From NCBI GenBank assembly GCA_025267735.1, contig CM046298.1:37013264-37077263 (forward strand): DNA of 64,000 nt, read 5' to 3'. This stretch comes from Mactra quadrangularis (taxonomy: Eukaryota > Mollusca > Bivalvia > Venerida > Mactridae). Made by a program: the position numbers and the translations under genes. The number at the start of each line of letters is the position of its first letter. The stretch's first letter is position 1. Shown here in pieces: positions 61,950-64,000 of the stretch. The notes under the pieces were generated by a model. That model saw nothing but the letters and a program-made list of their open reading frames with translations, searched no databases and was not told where the DNA came from.

Positions 61950-62126
61950 TGGGCATTGGTATGGAAGTGGGACGGAATCAAGTGCCTAGTAATCGGTCAA
62001 CAGCTAAATCCAGAGTTTGTTGACCGAACGCTATAAAAAATACCCCTCATAAAATAGAAACGTATCGAATCACGAGTCTGTCGCGACTCGTACCGTATCG
62101 TAACTCGCTTGACAATATGCAGCCCT
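61950..62126 (+). mobile_element. Second partial SINE B copy followed by a hAT-type terminus
   Basis: AGTGCCTAGTAATCGGTCAA, CAGCTAAATCCAGAG and TTGACCGAACGCTATAAAA repeat the end of the preceding SINE with an internal deletion. They are again followed by AGAAACGTATCGAATCACG. The stretch ends with ACAATATGCAGCCCTA, an inverted TAGGGCTGC terminus. The pattern suggests a tandem duplication of a SINE-in-hAT junction. The matching left end of this hAT copy was not found. Confidence 0.6.
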
Positions 62127-62224
62127 ATCAGAAGAGTACAGAACGAACGGAACATTCACTTCATCACAAGCACCATTCATCGCTACTTTTTTACCAGATT
62201 TTCAGGAGACAGTTATGCTCTGGT

Positions 62225-62390
62225 GTCGAATACAAGAATCCAGACACAAATAATTTGTTTTCTCATAACTGTCAATGGACAAACAAATACTCTCAGGTCT
62301 ATCATTACTTCTATGACAAGAAAATCTCTACGGATTTCACGCTAGACATAATATCTCCGTAAATTGTCTTATAAGTATTGTTTGTTGTCG
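62225..62390 (+). repeat. Dispersed repeat or relic exon, copy 2
   Basis: It matches 41990-42150. A candidate acceptor, CCAGATTTTCAG, lies just upstream (about 62193-62204) and the frame stays open, encoding YKNPDTNNLFSHNCQWTNKY, then SQVYHYFYDKKISTD, to a stop at about 62362. Similarity to copy 1 extends a little past the stop. The protein is not recognised. Confidence 0.55.
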
Positions 62391-62523
62391 CACAAATGAA
62401 ATGTGCAACCACTGAGGAGAGAAGATTATGTTAAGCTTAGTGAGTAATGTTGATCAGTGTATATTAGAGATGAACAGAGCAGAACGGAACAGCATATTTA
62501 TTACGATAATACCCTTCAAGGCC

Positions 62524-62697
62524 GGTTATAGTCTTCCATAAACATTTTATTTCATAAGGGTCAATTTTCCTCCATTAAAATATGGAATATGGAGATGTGC
62601 AAAACTTTTAGAAGGGTAGAGGCGTACTGGTCATATATAAGACCCATGAAAGCTAGGTAAAATGTGCTAGCAGCCGTAAAATGGCCTTAATTTGTTT
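62524..62697 (+). mobile_element. SINE family A, old headless fragment
   Basis: GGTTATAGTCTTCCATAAA, TCAATTTTCCTCCATTA, AGAAGGGTAGAGGCGTACTG, CCCATGAAAGCTAGGTAAAA and CAGCCGTAAAATGGCCTTAA follow the family A body and tail in order. The head and the last tail bases are missing. Confidence 0.75.
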
Positions 62698-62758
62698 AAA
62701 ATAAAGTGTATAAAATTACGTCTGATGCTTAATTAGTTTGATTTTTTATAATGGTAAG

Positions 62759-62791
62759 CAAATAAGGGACTTTAGTCAGTTGTTTCCCTTG
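62759..62791 (+). repeat. MITE-type terminus shared with 32083-32457
   Basis: AAATAAGGGACTTTAGTCAG then TTGTTTCCCTTG matches the left terminus of the MITE at 32083-32457. Here it is followed almost directly by the 63-bp array, so the array may lie inside an element of the same family. Confidence 0.6.
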
Positions 62792-62829
62792 TATACACTT
62801 CAAATAGGAGCTCCAATAACTTAGCACAA

Positions 62830-64000
62830 CATTCGACGTTCGATATTCGATATTCAATATCGAATATCGAATCAGTTCGACGTTCGACATTTGCATAATG
62901 TGCCAATATCGAACAGAAGTTGAATATCGAACCAGCTCGACGTTCGACATTCATTAATAATAGTCCGAATGTAGTTCTGAGGTTGAATATCGAACCAGCT
63001 CGACGTTCGACATTCATTAATAATACTAATGCGAATGTAGTTCTGAGGTTGAATATCGAACCAGTTCGACGTTCGACATTCATTAATAATAGTCAGAATG
63101 TAGTTTTGAGGTTGAATATCGAACCAGTTCGACGTTCGACATTCATTAATAATAGTCCGAATGTAGTTCTAAGGTTGAATATCGAACCAGTTCGACGTTC
63201 GACATTCATTAATAATAGTCCGAATGTAGTTCTAAGGTTGAATATCGAACCAGTTCGACGTTCGACATTCATTAATGATAATGATGCGAATGTAGTTCTG
63301 AGATTGAATATCGAACCAGCTCGACGTTCGACATTCATAAAAGATAGTCCGAATGTAGTTCTGAGGTTGAATATCGAACCAGTTCGACGTTCGACATTCA
63401 TTACTAATAGTCCGAATGTAGTTCTGAGGTTGAATATCGAACCAGCTCGACGTTCGACATTCATTAATAAAAGTCTGAATGTAGTTCTGAAGTTGAATAT
63501 CGAACCAGTTCGACGTTCGACATTCATTAATAATAGTCCGAATGTAGTTCTGAGGTTGAATATCGAACCAGCTCGACGTTCGACATTCATTAATAATACT
63601 AATGCGAATGTAGTTCTGAGGTTGAATATTGAACCAGTTCGACGTTCGACATTCATTAATAATAGTCCGAATGTAGTTTTGAGGTTGAATATCGAACCAG
63701 TTCGACGTTCGACATTCATTAATAATAGTCCGAATGTAGTTCTAAGGTTGAATATCGAACCAGTTCGACGTTCGACATTCATTAATGATAATGATGCGAA
63801 TGTAGTTCTGAGATTGAATATCGAACCAGTTCGACGTTCGACATTCATAAAAGATAGTCCAAATGTAGTTCTGAGGTTGAATATCGAACCAGCTCGACGT
63901 TCGACATTCATTAATAAAAGTCTGAATGTAGTTCTGAAGTTGAATATCGAACCAGCTCGACGTTCGACATTCATTAATAATAGTCCGAATGTAGTTCTGA
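62830..64000 (-). repeat. 63/66-bp tandem array, open on the minus strand
   Basis: About 18 units built on TTCGACGTTCGACATTCATT, TAGTCCGAATGTAGTTCTGA and GGTTGAATATCGAACCAG, running off the window end. On the minus strand every unit encodes MNVERRTGSIFNLRTTF plus a 4-5 residue linker (GLLL, GLSF, ASLSL, ALVLL, RLLL). Unit lengths change only by 3 bp, so one frame covers nearly the whole array. A single stop (TGA at 63095-63093, one base from GGA) splits it into 63974-63093 and 63083-62772. Variant linkers recur in order about every 8-9 units, showing higher-order duplication. At the array start (62830-62880) the unit dissolves into a TATTCGATATTCAATATCGA palindrome. Whether it is translated is unknown; a satellite with an incidentally open unit is the simplest view. 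Confidence 0.9.

Overview
This window looks like animal nuclear DNA, most likely from a bivalve mollusc. It is strongly AT-rich, has no complete protein-coding gene that I can recognise, and is full of short interspersed elements, miniature DNA transposons, transposase and reverse-transcriptase relics and tandem repeats. The mollusc call rests on tRNA-headed SINEs whose 3' tail (CGCCGTAAAATGACCTATA ... ACGGCGTTAAACCCAACAAA) I associate with bivalve genomes. That is a judgement from memory, not a search.

Layout. 1-6.3 kb: a dispersed repeat in both orientations, a foldback, a hAT-type MITE and a CpG-richer stretch. 7.9-23.2 kb: a dense run of SINEs (three tRNA heads that share one 3' tail, plus a fourth unrelated SINE), a mariner relic ending at a foldback element, a second copy of the hAT MITE, a second foldback, and the best candidate for a host exon (17649-17753, minus strand). 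23.2-32 kb: mostly featureless AT-rich DNA with a 65-bp tandem repeat and one minus-strand SINE. 32.1-34.7 kb: a long-TIR MITE beside a 2.15-kb element with inverted ends. That element has a core of ~400-bp repeats studded with the heptamer ACACGAT, always on the same strand. This is the most unusual structure in the window. 36-51 kb: low-density DNA with a LINE 3' relic, several two-copy dispersed repeats, a 725-bp inverted repeat and a 313-bp foldback. 54.4 kb: an internally deleted Tc1-like transposase relic. 58.9-62.7 kb: SINEs nested in and beside hAT-type termini. 62.8-64 kb: a 63/66-bp tandem array with higher-order structure, almost completely open on the minus strand and running off the window end.

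Functional reading. Most recognisable content is transposable-element debris. Eight SINE copies and three hAT MITEs still show target-site duplications, so their boundaries are firm. Host gene content is limited to one plausible internal exon and weak promoter-like islands, so the window is probably intergenic and/or long-intron DNA. Nearly all short ORFs in the window fall inside these repeats or show no coding character.
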